DNA of 64,000 nt, taken from Collinsella sp. (GTDB lineage Bacteria; Actinomycetota; Coriobacteriia; Coriobacteriales; Coriobacteriaceae). This document shows, piece after piece, positions 1-8,205 of the stretch (its first letter is position 1; each line of letters starts with the position of its first letter). The translations under genes and the position numbers were made by a program. The DNA is taken from positions 62,001-126,000 of the forward strand of contig JAUMMZ010000045.1 of the NCBI GenBank assembly GCA_031296755.1. The letters run 5' to 3'. The notes below the pieces were generated by a model that did not search any database, was not told the DNA's origin, and was given only the letters and a program-made list of their open reading frames with translations.

Positions 1-761
1 CGAAATACACCCGTCGAAATGGCCTCGGCACCAGAGTCGCCCGTTCCCACTAAGACAGGTGTCCCTGCCGCGAGCCCCGTCGCCTCAGCCGCACGCTGCG
101 TAATCACCCCGGCAATATCGGTAGCCGACATTACCTCCACCATCTGGTCAGGCCGGCAGAAACGAGCACATTCCCGAGCATCAACCTTCCAAGTGTAGCG
201 GTCGTATAGGGGAAGAAAATCCTCCGCCAAATAACGGTCCACCGTAAAACGCCCCGTCAACTTCGCGCACAGAAACGATGACGCCGTCAGGAACTTCGCG
301 GCACGTTCGTGCACCTCGGGCATATTCTCCTTAAACCACAAGATCTTGGGAGCAATATCTGACGAACAGGGATCGTGCCCGAAAAGCTCGCGTGCGCGAT
401 CTAACCCATATTCGGAAAGGAGCTCGTCAATCTGCGGCTTCGAACGTGCATCGACTCCATACAAAATCGCGGGCGCCAGCGCGTTGCACTCGGTATCGAC
501 CGGTACGCAGTCGCAACCCAATGCGGAAAGGCCCACGCATCCGATCTGTGCCGCGTTAACCCCCGATCGCGCCACCAGCTCGCGCGACAAGCGGCAAAAA
601 TCGCCCCACCAAACTGCCTCCGCATCATGCTGGTACCATCCGTCACACGGGTTGTCCGTCTCATGTCCACAAGAGGCTTGGCAAACGATGTTGCATCGAT
701 CATCGATTAAAACGCCTTTAGAGGCGCTTGTCCCAATATCAATACCCAGATAGAGCGCCAT
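1..761 (-). CDS. FGGY-family carbohydrate kinase (partial, C-terminus beyond window)
   Basis: Read on the minus strand, an ATG at 761 opens a frame that runs off the left edge, giving about 253 residues of a family that is normally near 500. The N-terminus LGIDIGTSASKG is the phosphate-binding motif of the FGGY/actin-like ATPase fold. GTGDSGAEA near the cut end is the usual glycine-rich turn at the start of the C-terminal domain. The family transfers ATP phosphate to sugars or polyols such as xylulose, gluconate or glycerol; the substrate cannot be read from this half. It starts 6 bases after the BtpA-like gene and is the last visible member of the leftward fructoselysine-type operon, so it probably phosphorylates a sugar released by that pathway (inference). 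Confidence 0.85.
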   Translation of the reverse strand, partial: MALYLGIDIGTSASKGVLIDDRCNIVCQASCGHETDNPCDGWYQHDAEAVWWGDFCRLSRELVARSGVNAAQIGCVGLSALGCDCVPVDTECNALAPAILYGVDARSKPQIDELLSEYGLDRARELFGHDPCSSDIAPKILWFKENMPEVHERAAKFLTASSFLCAKLTGRFTVDRYLAEDFLPLYDRYTWKVDARECARFCRPDQMVEVMSATDIAGVITQRAAEATGLAAGTPVLVGTGDSGAEAISTGVF

Positions 762-767
762 AGGTAC

Positions 768-1577
768 CTACTCCCCTCGCGCCGTACGAGCGGCAGCCAT
801 AAAACGAGCTACCCGCTCAACATCGACCGGGGCATCCAGCTTTCCGTCGCGCTTTAAGCACGTGCCGACAAACGCGCCATCGTAGTGAGCAAATACGTCA
901 GCCACGGTATTTTCGCGGCAACCGGTGCCACATACCACAGGTACTTGGCCAACGCGCTCGCGAACCTCATCGGCAAGCTCGCCCGATGCGCCACGACCGG
1001 CAGCCGAACCGCCGATGACCATCGCATCCGGTAGGCAATTAAAGAGAAGTGAATCGGCAATGTCCGCAGTCGTGCGGTCGTTGAGATAAACCTCCCCCTC
1101 GCTCGTGATGAAGTGAAAAAGCTTGAGATTGTCCAAGCGCAGCGCCGCCTTGCGACGCATGGTGTGAGCGAAATCTCGGTTAATCAGCCCGAGATCACCG
1201 ACCCAGGCACCGCAAAAATTGCAGCGCGTGAACTGCGCATCGACGGCAGCGCACAGCTCGATTGTGGCATCACCATCGTAAATAGCCTCAGCTCCCCAAG
1301 GAGTCGACAGATCATGGGATAGAGCCCCGATAACATAGCCCATCGATGCAAGGGTTGAGGGAGAAACGTGCTGCTCATAGGGCATCGAGAGCTCATTGGT
1401 AATCAAAATGCCATCGACACCGCCCTGCTGCAACGCCTCGAGATCGTGCTTGGCGGCTTCCACGACCTGCGGCACGCTTCCGCCCGGGTAATACAGCGGA
1501 TCGCCCGGCAGAGAACGCAGGTGCAGCATTCCGATAACCGGCTTTTCGGTCTTGAACATCGAGGTTAGAAACGACAT
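768..1577 (-). CDS. BtpA/SgcQ family TIM-barrel protein
   Basis: A 269-residue protein with the opening pattern KPVIGMLHLRSLPGDP and internal GGVDGILITNE, typical of the BtpA/SgcQ family. BtpA was named for photosystem I biogenesis, but in heterotrophs these proteins sit in sugar operons (SgcQ) and look like TIM-barrel enzymes of unknown reaction. The start was set at ATG 1577 because AAGGAG lies 7 bases upstream; an in-frame ATG 15 bases earlier lacks a comparable site. It lies between YjbQ and the FGGY kinase in one leftward operon, which supports a sugar-metabolic role. No photosynthesis genes are present. Family assignment is firm, reaction unknown. Confidence 0.82.
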   Translation of the reverse strand: MSFLTSMFKTEKPVIGMLHLRSLPGDPLYYPGGSVPQVVEAAKHDLEALQQGGVDGILITNELSMPYEQHVSPSTLASMGYVIGALSHDLSTPWGAEAIYDGDATIELCAAVDAQFTRCNFCGAWVGDLGLINRDFAHTMRRKAALRLDNLKLFHFITSEGEVYLNDRTTADIADSLLFNCLPDAMVIGGSAAGRGASGELADEVRERVGQVPVVCGTGCRENTVADVFAHYDGAFVGTCLKRDGKLDAPVDVERVARFMAAARTARGE

Positions 1578-1610
1578 AACGTGCTCCTTCATAGGGTTAT
1601 TGCAGGGACG

Positions 1611-2039
1611 TTACTCCCCCAGCACCTCGACGTACACTTTTCGCTTCTGCGGACCGTCAAACTCCGCAAGATAGATGTTCTGGGCACTTCCGCACACGAT
1701 GTGGCCATCTTGGACGGGAAAGAAGCAACTGTTTCCACAAATCATGCTCTTGATATGCCCGCAGGAGTTGTTGCCGGTGGCTCCATAGCTCGGCAGGAAG
1801 TGCGCATGCGCATAGGGGGCATCGAGTGGGGCGATGCGATCAAGCGTCTCCATAAGATCCGTCTCCACGCAGGGCAGCCCCTCGTTTACCACGATTCCAC
1901 AGGTCGTATGCGACAAAATAATCGCTGCCAAGCCATTGGTCACCGAGCTGCGTTCGATGGCAGCGTGCACATCTTCGGTAATATCGATGAACTGGTCCGG
2001 AGCAGTCGATAGATAGCTCAATGTCTCGAGCGTCACCAT
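1611..2039 (-). CDS. YjbQ family protein (UPF0047)
   Basis: A 142-residue protein matching the YjbQ/UPF0047 family along its whole length, with the conserved segments LSHTTCGIVVNEG, HAHFLPSYGATGNN and CGSAQNIYLAEFDGP. The family is a small trimeric beta-structure with a histidine-lined pocket. Some members complement thiamine phosphate synthase mutants weakly, but the physiological role is unsettled. Here it lies 2 bases after an amidohydrolase and 33 bases before the BtpA-like gene, inside a sugar operon. A role in that pathway is therefore more likely than thiamine synthesis (inference). Confidence 0.8.
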   Translation of the reverse strand: MVTLETLSYLSTAPDQFIDITEDVHAAIERSSVTNGLAAIILSHTTCGIVVNEGLPCVETDLMETLDRIAPLDAPYAHAHFLPSYGATGNNSCGHIKSMICGNSCFFPVQDGHIVCGSAQNIYLAEFDGPQKRKVYVEVLGE

Positions 2040-2041
2040 GT

Positions 2042-2902
2042 TTACTCATCCCCTTCAAGAAAACGCAGAGCATTACCCCAGTAGAGCCTTTCTCGCGCAT
2101 CATCGCGCATGGGCACGGTATCGAGCGCCCGCTTGAGTTTGAATGCACGGAAACGCGGCGTATTGCTGGCGAACATCACTTGATGCGATAGCGCGCGCTC
2201 ATACCACAGCGGCCCCATATCGACCGTGAAAAGACGCTGCATCATCTCCTCGGGCGAATCGATGTACGTGATAGAGGTGTCCGTGTAGCAGTTGGGATAC
2301 TTGAGCAGCATCGCCACGGTCTCGCGCACCCAGGGCCAGCCAAAGTGGGTCAAACTAAAGCGCACATTTGAATGCGTTGCGATTGTGTGCTCAAATGCAA
2401 GCGGGTTACTGCGCGAGAGCTCTGCGCCCGGCTCCCAAGACATACCGGCATGAAAAACCACCGGCTTGTTATAGCGCTCGCACAGCTCGTAAAGCGGCTC
2501 GGCCACAGCATCATCGGGGGCAAAACCCTGCTTTGCCGGATGCAGGCAAAGCCCCTTTGCCCCCAACTCGGTAAAGGCGCGCTCCAATTCGTCTGCGGCA
2601 CCGCTCACCTGTGGATCTACGCTCGCAAATCCCCACAGACGATCGGGGTGCGCGGCAACCAGCATGGCAATCTGGTCATTGGTGCCAAAGTGTCCTCCGC
2701 ATGCCGTGGTTACATCGAGCGGCATGAGCACGCTCTTCCGCACGTCGCAGACGTCCATCTCGACTTGAAGCTCATCCCAATCCATGGGACCCATATGCCC
2801 CATACCAAATTCTCGTGACCAAAAACCGAACCCATCAGGCTCATCACCCGGCGTACAGATCTCGCCATAGAGCATAGGATGGACCAACATGTCGATAACC
2901 AT
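2042..2902 (-). CDS. amidohydrolase family protein (amidohydrolase-2 type TIM barrel)
   Basis: A 286-residue protein of the amidohydrolase-2 (ACMS decarboxylase-like) group. It begins MVIDMLVHPMLYGE, and the middle holds LCLHPAKQGF and VFHAGMSWEPG, the strands that normally carry a metal or substrate histidine. SLTHFGWPWV follows, and a late MFASNTPRF takes the place of the usual GSDxP strand. The start ATG 2902 has AAAGGAG six bases upstream; a longer in-frame start exists without such a site. The family hydrolyses or decarboxylates small cyclic or carboxylated substrates. It sits between a PfkB kinase and YjbQ in the leftward operon; substrate unknown. Confidence 0.75.
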   Translation of the reverse strand: MVIDMLVHPMLYGEICTPGDEPDGFGFWSREFGMGHMGPMDWDELQVEMDVCDVRKSVLMPLDVTTACGGHFGTNDQIAMLVAAHPDRLWGFASVDPQVSGAADELERAFTELGAKGLCLHPAKQGFAPDDAVAEPLYELCERYNKPVVFHAGMSWEPGAELSRSNPLAFEHTIATHSNVRFSLTHFGWPWVRETVAMLLKYPNCYTDTSITYIDSPEEMMQRLFTVDMGPLWYERALSHQVMFASNTPRFRAFKLKRALDTVPMRDDARERLYWGNALRFLEGDE

Positions 2903-2929
2903 TTCGTACTCCTTTCCAGGCATTTGGCC

Positions 2930-3730
2930 CTAGTACGGCTCAAACGAACCAATCACTCGGGACGACAGTTCAGCGCCCGCCTTCATACACGCCGGAATAT
3001 CAAGGGCATCGATCACGCCCTTGGTAAACCCGGCAATATACGAGTCGCCGGCACCCACGGTGTTAACGACCTTCTCCGCCGGCACGATCCCGCACTCATA
3101 GAAGCGCTCGCCGTCAAAGGCAATGCTTCCCTTCTCGCCAAGCGTGGCAACCGCAACGCGCGGCCCCAACTCCTGTACGTGACGTACCCAATCACGTAGC
3201 TCCGGAGTGTCCTCTTCAAACGACATGAACGCATAGTCTACGTAAGGAAAATGAGCCTCACATGCATATTCGGGATCCTGGCTGAACACCGAGAAGTCCA
3301 TAACCACCGTCTTGCCCGCTTCATGCCATTCGGGCAGGAGGTCCAAACAATTGCCAAACAGGTCGGTATGGATGATGTCATGCTCCAGGATAAACGCCCG
3401 GTCGTCTTCATTCGGTCGATATGTCTCCATTACGCCATCGATTGCCTCGAGATGCACGCGATCGACGCCGTCTTTCAATGCCATGAGCATCACCGAGGTG
3501 TCGCCATCCTCCACCCGCAGATGAGAGATATCGAGCCCCTCAGCGGCCAGCGCCTCCCTCATCTTGTCTCCGTACTCGTCCTTGCCGACAACCGACACGG
3601 CGGATACCGAAACGCCCATTCGTGCAAGATGGATACCCCAGTCAATGCCGTTACCAGTCGGATAGAATACGCCGATGTTTTGATAGACGTCCGCGCAGCA
3701 AAAACCAGCCGCACACGCTTTAATACCCAT
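2930..3730 (-). CDS. PfkB-family sugar kinase, fructoselysine-kinase-like
   Basis: A 266-residue ribokinase/PfkB protein with GNGIDWGIHLARMG near the N-terminus (sugar-binding segment) and VNTVGAGDSYIAGF near the C-terminus, whose Asp is the catalytic base and whose GAGD forms the anion hole. The start is ATG 3730, preceded by GGAGAAG; an ATG 12 bases earlier is less well placed. It resembles the FrlD group as the neighbouring gene does, so the operon carries two related kinases. They may act on different aminated sugars (inference). A hairpin terminator separates it from frlD upstream, so its expression may be set separately. Confidence 0.82.
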   Translation of the reverse strand: MGIKACAAGFCCADVYQNIGVFYPTGNGIDWGIHLARMGVSVSAVSVVGKDEYGDKMREALAAEGLDISHLRVEDGDTSVMLMALKDGVDRVHLEAIDGVMETYRPNEDDRAFILEHDIIHTDLFGNCLDLLPEWHEAGKTVVMDFSVFSQDPEYACEAHFPYVDYAFMSFEEDTPELRDWVRHVQELGPRVAVATLGEKGSIAFDGERFYECGIVPAEKVVNTVGAGDSYIAGFTKGVIDALDIPACMKAGAELSSRVIGSFEPY

Positions 3731-3747
3731 ACTCTTCTCCAATGTTC

Positions 3748-3781
3748 AAAAGGGGACCCACCGCATGGCGAGCCCCCTTTT
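3748..3781 (-). terminator. intrinsic terminator between frlD and the second PfkB kinase
   Basis: On the minus strand AAAAGGGG pairs with CCCCTTTT, and the interior pairs through CC/GG and G-U pairs to an ATGC loop, about 15 pairs in all. It lies 70 bases after the frlD stop and 18 bases before the next start. It is probably a partial terminator that lowers expression of the distal genes. Confidence 0.6.
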
Positions 3782-3851
3782 CGTGTTTCGCTTATTGTTT
3801 TGCATCGGCTGTCCAAAGCCTCATAGCCAGACCGCCGTGCGCTTTCTTAAG

Positions 3852-4715
3852 CTATTCGACGATTGGCGCTCCGTGGCCCCAAGAACCTTCCATGCCGCAC
3901 ACGGTCGAGGCAAACCCGGCAGCAAAGTCGAGCGCGCGCTCGATAGCCTCGGCGCCATCCTCACCACGCTTGGCGGAATCGAGATAGCACATCAAAAACG
4001 AGGTGAGGAACGAGTCGCCCGCCCCCATGGTGTCCTTCATGTCCGTTACCGGTTTAGCCAGCTGGCGGTAATAACGCTCGCCGTCGTAAGCAATGCAGCC
4101 CTCGGCGCCCGCCGTAGCCGACACAAAACGCGGACCCAAGCCCTTCACCCATGCCAGACGCTCGCGAATCTCGTCCTCACTCGCGGCATCCGCCGCACTA
4201 AAGAAGGCAAAATCGACGTAGGGTGCAATCTGCTCGTAGTACTCGTCGGTGGAGTCGTCCGAAAAGTCAAAAGAGACCGTGACGCCCGCAGCCTTCAGCT
4301 TGGGCAGCTCGCGCTCGGTAAAGCAATAGTTGCCCGAATGAACCACATCGAACTGCTTCATGTACGAAAGGTCAAAGCGATCGAGGACATAGCGCGCATC
4401 GCCACGGATACCGCCCTCGTTGGAGCCAAGGAAGACACGGTCACCGTCAACAACGGTCACGCGAGCCGCTCCGTTCTCGCCAATCATCTGCTCACACTTG
4501 TCAAGCTCGATACCCTCATCCTCGAGGCTTGCAATGACATGCTCGGCAGCGGCGTCATTGCCAAAAATGCCCATGTATGCGGAGCGTGCGGCACCGCATT
4601 TCTTGGCATAAACGGCGAAGTTCACCGCGTTGCCGCCAGGATACATGGTGTGGATATGCTCGTAGCGATCGACGACGTTGTCGCCAAATCCGAGCGCGTT
4701 AACGTTAAATGCCAT
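3852..4715 (-). CDS. frlD: fructoselysine 6-kinase
   Basis: A 287-residue PfkB kinase closely resembling FrlD. The opening GFGDNVVDRYEHIHTMYPGG followed by NAVNFAVYAKKCG is the FrlD-type sugar-binding region, and DTMGAGDSFLTSF holds the catalytic Asp. FrlD phosphorylates fructoselysine at C6 for cleavage by FrlB. The start is ATG 4715, with AGAAGGG about 9 bases upstream; longer in-frame extensions lack the family N-terminus. It follows frlB by 13 bases in the same operon. The assignment rests on sequence pattern plus the frlC-frlB-frlD context. Confidence 0.87.
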   Translation of the reverse strand: MAFNVNALGFGDNVVDRYEHIHTMYPGGNAVNFAVYAKKCGAARSAYMGIFGNDAAAEHVIASLEDEGIELDKCEQMIGENGAARVTVVDGDRVFLGSNEGGIRGDARYVLDRFDLSYMKQFDVVHSGNYCFTERELPKLKAAGVTVSFDFSDDSTDEYYEQIAPYVDFAFFSAADAASEDEIRERLAWVKGLGPRFVSATAGAEGCIAYDGERYYRQLAKPVTDMKDTMGAGDSFLTSFLMCYLDSAKRGEDGAEAIERALDFAAGFASTVCGMEGSWGHGAPIVE

Positions 4716-4728
4716 GGTATTTACCCTT

Positions 4729-5697
4729 CTAGTACTCGACGACGCCCATGTAGCGACGGAAATCGGGATCATGGTCAAACACCTTGCCGCGTGCGGCACG
4801 CAGCTCGCAGTTCATGGCGTAGAACAGCACCGGGTCCAGATAGGCACGGACGCTCGCCGGCACGTCTTCCATACCGTACTCCTTGGCATCGAGCACCATC
4901 AGCGTATCGGTATGCGTCTTAAGGAACGCCAGGGCGCGCTCATCCATAGCACGGCACTCGCTGGAGCCCATCTGCAGGAAGTAAAAAACGCCATCCTGAG
5001 TAGCCTCGAAGGGGCCATGGAAGTACTCGGCAGAGTGGATGTAGCTGCAGTGCTGCCACTGCATCTCCATAAGAGAGCAGATAGCGAAACCGTAGGTCTG
5101 GCTAAAGTTGGGACCGCTGCCCAGAATGTAGAAGAACTCGTGCTCCTGGCAAAGCTTGGCAAAACGATCGCCCAGCTCGGCATTTACCTTCTCACGTGCC
5201 GGGGGAAGAATCTTATCCATCTCGGCGATACCGGCATACATATCGGCAAGATCGGCGTAGCCCTCCTGCTGATCGAGCAGCTCGGCCGCAAGCGACAGCG
5301 AAATGCCAGCGGGGACCTCGGCCTGCGGCACGCCCTCGCCCCACGGGTAGACCCACGTGGTCCACTTGCCGGAGTCGATCTTGGATCCAGCGTTGTCGGT
5401 CTGGGCGATCACCGTAGCGCCGGCTGCAAGGGCAATCTCGCAGCCCTCGACGACCTCCGGGGTATTGCCACTGTGGCTGCAAGCGATGACCAGGGACTTC
5501 TCGCCCAGACGACGCGGACGCATAATGTCGAATTCACGCGCGGTATAGATATACGAAGTGAAGGTGGTTGCCTCGCGCTGCAGAAGCTCATGAGCCGGGA
5601 TCAAATCGATCATGGAGCCACCGCAAGCAATCCAGTAGACGCTGTCGAACTTGCCCTTCTCGGCAATTGCCTCTTTGATCAGATCGTGTGCGTTCAT
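4729..5697 (-). CDS. frlB: fructoselysine 6-phosphate deglycase (SIS domain)
   Basis: A 322-residue double-SIS-domain protein. ACGGSMIDLIPAHELL and SHSGNTPEVVEGCEIALAAG are the sugar-phosphate-binding loops of the first SIS domain; ILGSGPNFSQTYGFAICSLM and HSAEYFHGPFEA belong to the second. FrlB hydrolyses fructoselysine 6-phosphate to glucose 6-phosphate and lysine. Related SIS enzymes include the glucosamine-fructose 6-phosphate aminotransferase domain, but the fit to FrlB and the flanking frlC and frlD decide the call. It would act in the cytoplasm on the product of FrlD. The spacer to frlC upstream contains a stem-loop. Confidence 0.88.
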   Translation of the reverse strand: MNAHDLIKEAIAEKGKFDSVYWIACGGSMIDLIPAHELLQREATTFTSYIYTAREFDIMRPRRLGEKSLVIACSHSGNTPEVVEGCEIALAAGATVIAQTDNAGSKIDSGKWTTWVYPWGEGVPQAEVPAGISLSLAAELLDQQEGYADLADMYAGIAEMDKILPPAREKVNAELGDRFAKLCQEHEFFYILGSGPNFSQTYGFAICSLMEMQWQHCSYIHSAEYFHGPFEATQDGVFYFLQMGSSECRAMDERALAFLKTHTDTLMVLDAKEYGMEDVPASVRAYLDPVLFYAMNCELRAARGKVFDHDPDFRRYMGVVEY

Positions 5698-5718
5698 ATC
5701 CAGTTCCTTTCTTGTTTA

Positions 5719-5749
5719 GGCCGCAATCAATGACGTTGGTTGCGTGGCC
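5719..5749 (-). other. stem-loop in the frlC-frlB spacer
   Basis: GGCCGCAATCAA and TTGGTTGCGTGGCC form an imperfect stem of about 12 pairs around a short loop, with no T-tract. It fills most of the 62-base spacer, so an mRNA-processing or stability role is more likely than termination. Confidence 0.4.
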
Positions 5750-5759
5750 GATAGTTGTT

Positions 5760-6611
5760 TTAGTCAATCAGATATTTCTCGAATGCGGCCATGTTCTTGG
5801 CATCTGCCGCCGCCGGGTCATCGTAGTAACGACCGTCCGTGATTTCCTGGCCCAGTATGCCGTCGAAACCATGGGCGTTGAGTGTGGCGACGAAGGCGTC
5901 CATATCGTGCTTGCCATCGCCCCATACCAGATGTCCATACGGGTCACCGTCGATAAAGTGCATCTCGTGAATTGCCCCATCACCAAAGGCGGCAAACCAG
6001 TCCTCGAGCGTCTCGCCCGCAACGCCCATCGCGGTTGTATCAACCATGGGCTGTAAGTACGGGCTCGCGACCTCGTCAATCATGCGCTTCGCATCGGAAA
6101 CCGTCGTCACAAGGTTGCTCTCCTCGGGACGCAGGCTTTCCATCGTAAGCACCAGACCGTGCTCGCCGGCATACTCCGCCAGAATGGACAAGTGCTCGCG
6201 ACTGCGCTTCCAGGCTTCCTCGCGGTCCTCGTCCCAGTCGCCCCAGCCCGAGTTGATGGACATACGGTCGCACCCAAGTACCTCGGCAAGCTCAATGCCG
6301 TGCTTGAAGTACGCCAGGCTGCGCTGTTCATGCAGCGGCTTGCGTGCGCAGTACTGCCAAGGATAGACAACATTCTCGGGGCACAGAGTACGATACCTAA
6401 GCCCACGGTCTGCAGCCTTTTTCGCCAGGACCTCAGCCTCAAAGTAGCCCGTATGGTCGAGCGTCACATGCGGCTCTGCGCACCACAGCTCAATGGACTC
6501 AAAGCCCAAACGCTGCTGCACATCAAGGAAGTAATCGAGCGACCACATGATGTAGTGGATATTCATGCCCGCAATCTGCTCGCGGCGCAGCGTCGGTTTG
6601 GATTCAAACAT
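5760..6611 (-). CDS. frlC: fructoselysine 3-epimerase-like sugar isomerase
   Basis: A 283-residue AP-endonuclease-2-like TIM barrel (sugar phosphate isomerase/epimerase group). GFESIELWCAEPHVTLDH near the start and LTMESLRPEESNLVTT, VDTTAMGVAGET and LGQEITDGRYYDD further on carry the Glu/Asp/His/Glu metal set of the family. FrlC interconverts fructoselysine and psicoselysine by 3-epimerisation, feeding FrlD. It begins 1 base before the preceding amidohydrolase stop region and lies directly upstream of frlB, matching the known frl gene set. Other epimerases have this fold, so the exact substrate is inferred from context. Confidence 0.82.
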   Translation of the reverse strand: MFESKPTLRREQIAGMNIHYIMWSLDYFLDVQQRLGFESIELWCAEPHVTLDHTGYFEAEVLAKKAADRGLRYRTLCPENVVYPWQYCARKPLHEQRSLAYFKHGIELAEVLGCDRMSINSGWGDWDEDREEAWKRSREHLSILAEYAGEHGLVLTMESLRPEESNLVTTVSDAKRMIDEVASPYLQPMVDTTAMGVAGETLEDWFAAFGDGAIHEMHFIDGDPYGHLVWGDGKHDMDAFVATLNAHGFDGILGQEITDGRYYDDPAAADAKNMAAFEKYLID

Positions 6612-6612
6612 C

Positions 6613-8196
6613 TTATGCCTCCTTATTTCGATCGAACACGATTTGTCCGTCCGACATCGTTATATCAACCGCAAGATCGCGTGCGTCGCGATAATCGAGG
6701 TCAAACACATCCCGATCGAGCACGCAGATATCGGCAAGCTTGCCGACCTCGAGCGTACCCAGCTCGTCTTCGCGCATCAGGTCGTACGCGCCCCCGGCAG
6801 TCCAAGCGCGCAAGAGCTCGACAAGCGTCAGCGCGTTGGCCTCATTCACGGGCAGCCCGTCGTCGAAGTATCCGCCGCACGCACTGTAGATTGACTCGCC
6901 CAGGCTCGGGATCAGCAGCGGCAAATCCGTGCCACAGCACACTGTGCATCCGGAATCTTCCATGCCGCGGCGATTCCAGCTGTGCAAAAGTCGCGTCTCG
7001 CCGATTTGTCGACGCATCATCGACAGGCAATCCTCGCGCCGGTCCAGCGTCAGAATCTGCGGATAGACCTCGCAAATTCCACCCAACTTGCCAAACTCGA
7101 CAAGATCGGTCGGATCAGAGTTCTCGAGATCGGTAATCGCATGGCGACGAAGCATCCGTCCATGCTCGTCTCGAGGCAGCGAGGCATAGAGCGCCACGGT
7201 GCGGCGAACGGCGCCATCGCCCTGGCAATGCAAGGAATATCGGAAGCCGTCAGCATCAATTGCACGCAGCTCGTTCTCAATCAGATCCCACTCTGGCTCC
7301 TCGACGACCGTCTTGCCGGCAGCGCCCGCATCGGCCGTGTCTTCATAGGGGTCAATCATCTCGGCAAGCCCCGCCCATACGCCGCGATCGGTCATACGGT
7401 TGAAGCCAGAAAAACGAACGAACGGTCCCCGGAAGCGCTCTCGTGCCTCGCGAGCATATGGCAGATTTGCACCGGCACCCACCGGCTGCGACATCATAGA
7501 GACGCGAACCGTCAGCTCTCCAGATTCCTCACGGCGAGCCATTTCGTCGGCAAAGCCGTAGTAGTCATCAAACGCCATCTCCTTGATGGCGGTAACGCCG
7601 CGCTCGTTAAGCATGCTCATGTAGTCCGAATACCCGGCACGCACCTCGGGCAGCGCGAGGAAATCGCTCATCATGCGCCAGATCTTCTCGGCATAGCACG
7701 CCTGCGGCGTAAAGCCGTATCGCGCACTGGCGGCAGCATTGAGAACACAGGTCTCCGCGCCCGGTGTAAAGCAGACGACAGGGATATCGCCAAAACACTC
7801 GTCAAACACAGCTGCTGTGTTTGCGTTCTCGGCATCCGATGCCAACGTTTCGGGCAGGTTGTGGCCAAAAGCCGCCGCGCAATCCGGATGATCATCTTTC
7901 CATGCACGCAAGAGCGACACGGCCTCTTTGGCATCAGCGACGCCGGATAGATCAGACCCCAACGTCCGCAGCGCCCAGCCCGTATAGAAGGTATGCACAT
8001 CGATCAGGCCAGGCATGACGGTGCGGTCGCCCAGGTCAACTACCTCGTCCGCCTGGGTCAAATACGAAGCTACCTCACACTTGGTGCCAACCGCCTCAAT
8101 TCGATTGCCACGGACCGCTACGAAACCTTCGAACGGCAGGTCCCCCGTACCGGTAAAGACGCTCTTAGACGTCAGGACCGTTAAACGATCAGACAT
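6613..8196 (-). CDS. amidohydrolase family 3 protein (YtcJ-like metal-dependent hydrolase)
   Basis: A 527-residue metal-dependent hydrolase. VMPGLIDVHTFYTGW near the N-terminus corresponds to the HxH-type metal site but reads VHT, so one metal histidine looks altered. FRYSLHCQGDGAVR and CGTDLPLLIPS give the later histidine and aspartate strands, and the C-terminal ADICVLDRDVFDL is the usual beta-sandwich closure. The start is ATG 8196, 9 bases inside a longer frame. The family (YtcJ, N-substituted formamide deformylase) removes N-acyl or formyl groups. In this operon it could free lysine-linked Amadori compounds from N-acyl groups (inference). It directly follows the permease gene. Confidence 0.75.
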   Translation of the reverse strand: MSDRLTVLTSKSVFTGTGDLPFEGFVAVRGNRIEAVGTKCEVASYLTQADEVVDLGDRTVMPGLIDVHTFYTGWALRTLGSDLSGVADAKEAVSLLRAWKDDHPDCAAAFGHNLPETLASDAENANTAAVFDECFGDIPVVCFTPGAETCVLNAAASARYGFTPQACYAEKIWRMMSDFLALPEVRAGYSDYMSMLNERGVTAIKEMAFDDYYGFADEMARREESGELTVRVSMMSQPVGAGANLPYAREARERFRGPFVRFSGFNRMTDRGVWAGLAEMIDPYEDTADAGAAGKTVVEEPEWDLIENELRAIDADGFRYSLHCQGDGAVRRTVALYASLPRDEHGRMLRRHAITDLENSDPTDLVEFGKLGGICEVYPQILTLDRREDCLSMMRRQIGETRLLHSWNRRGMEDSGCTVCCGTDLPLLIPSLGESIYSACGGYFDDGLPVNEANALTLVELLRAWTAGGAYDLMREDELGTLEVGKLADICVLDRDVFDLDYRDARDLAVDITMSDGQIVFDRNKEA

Positions 8197-8205
8197 CACA
8201 ACCAC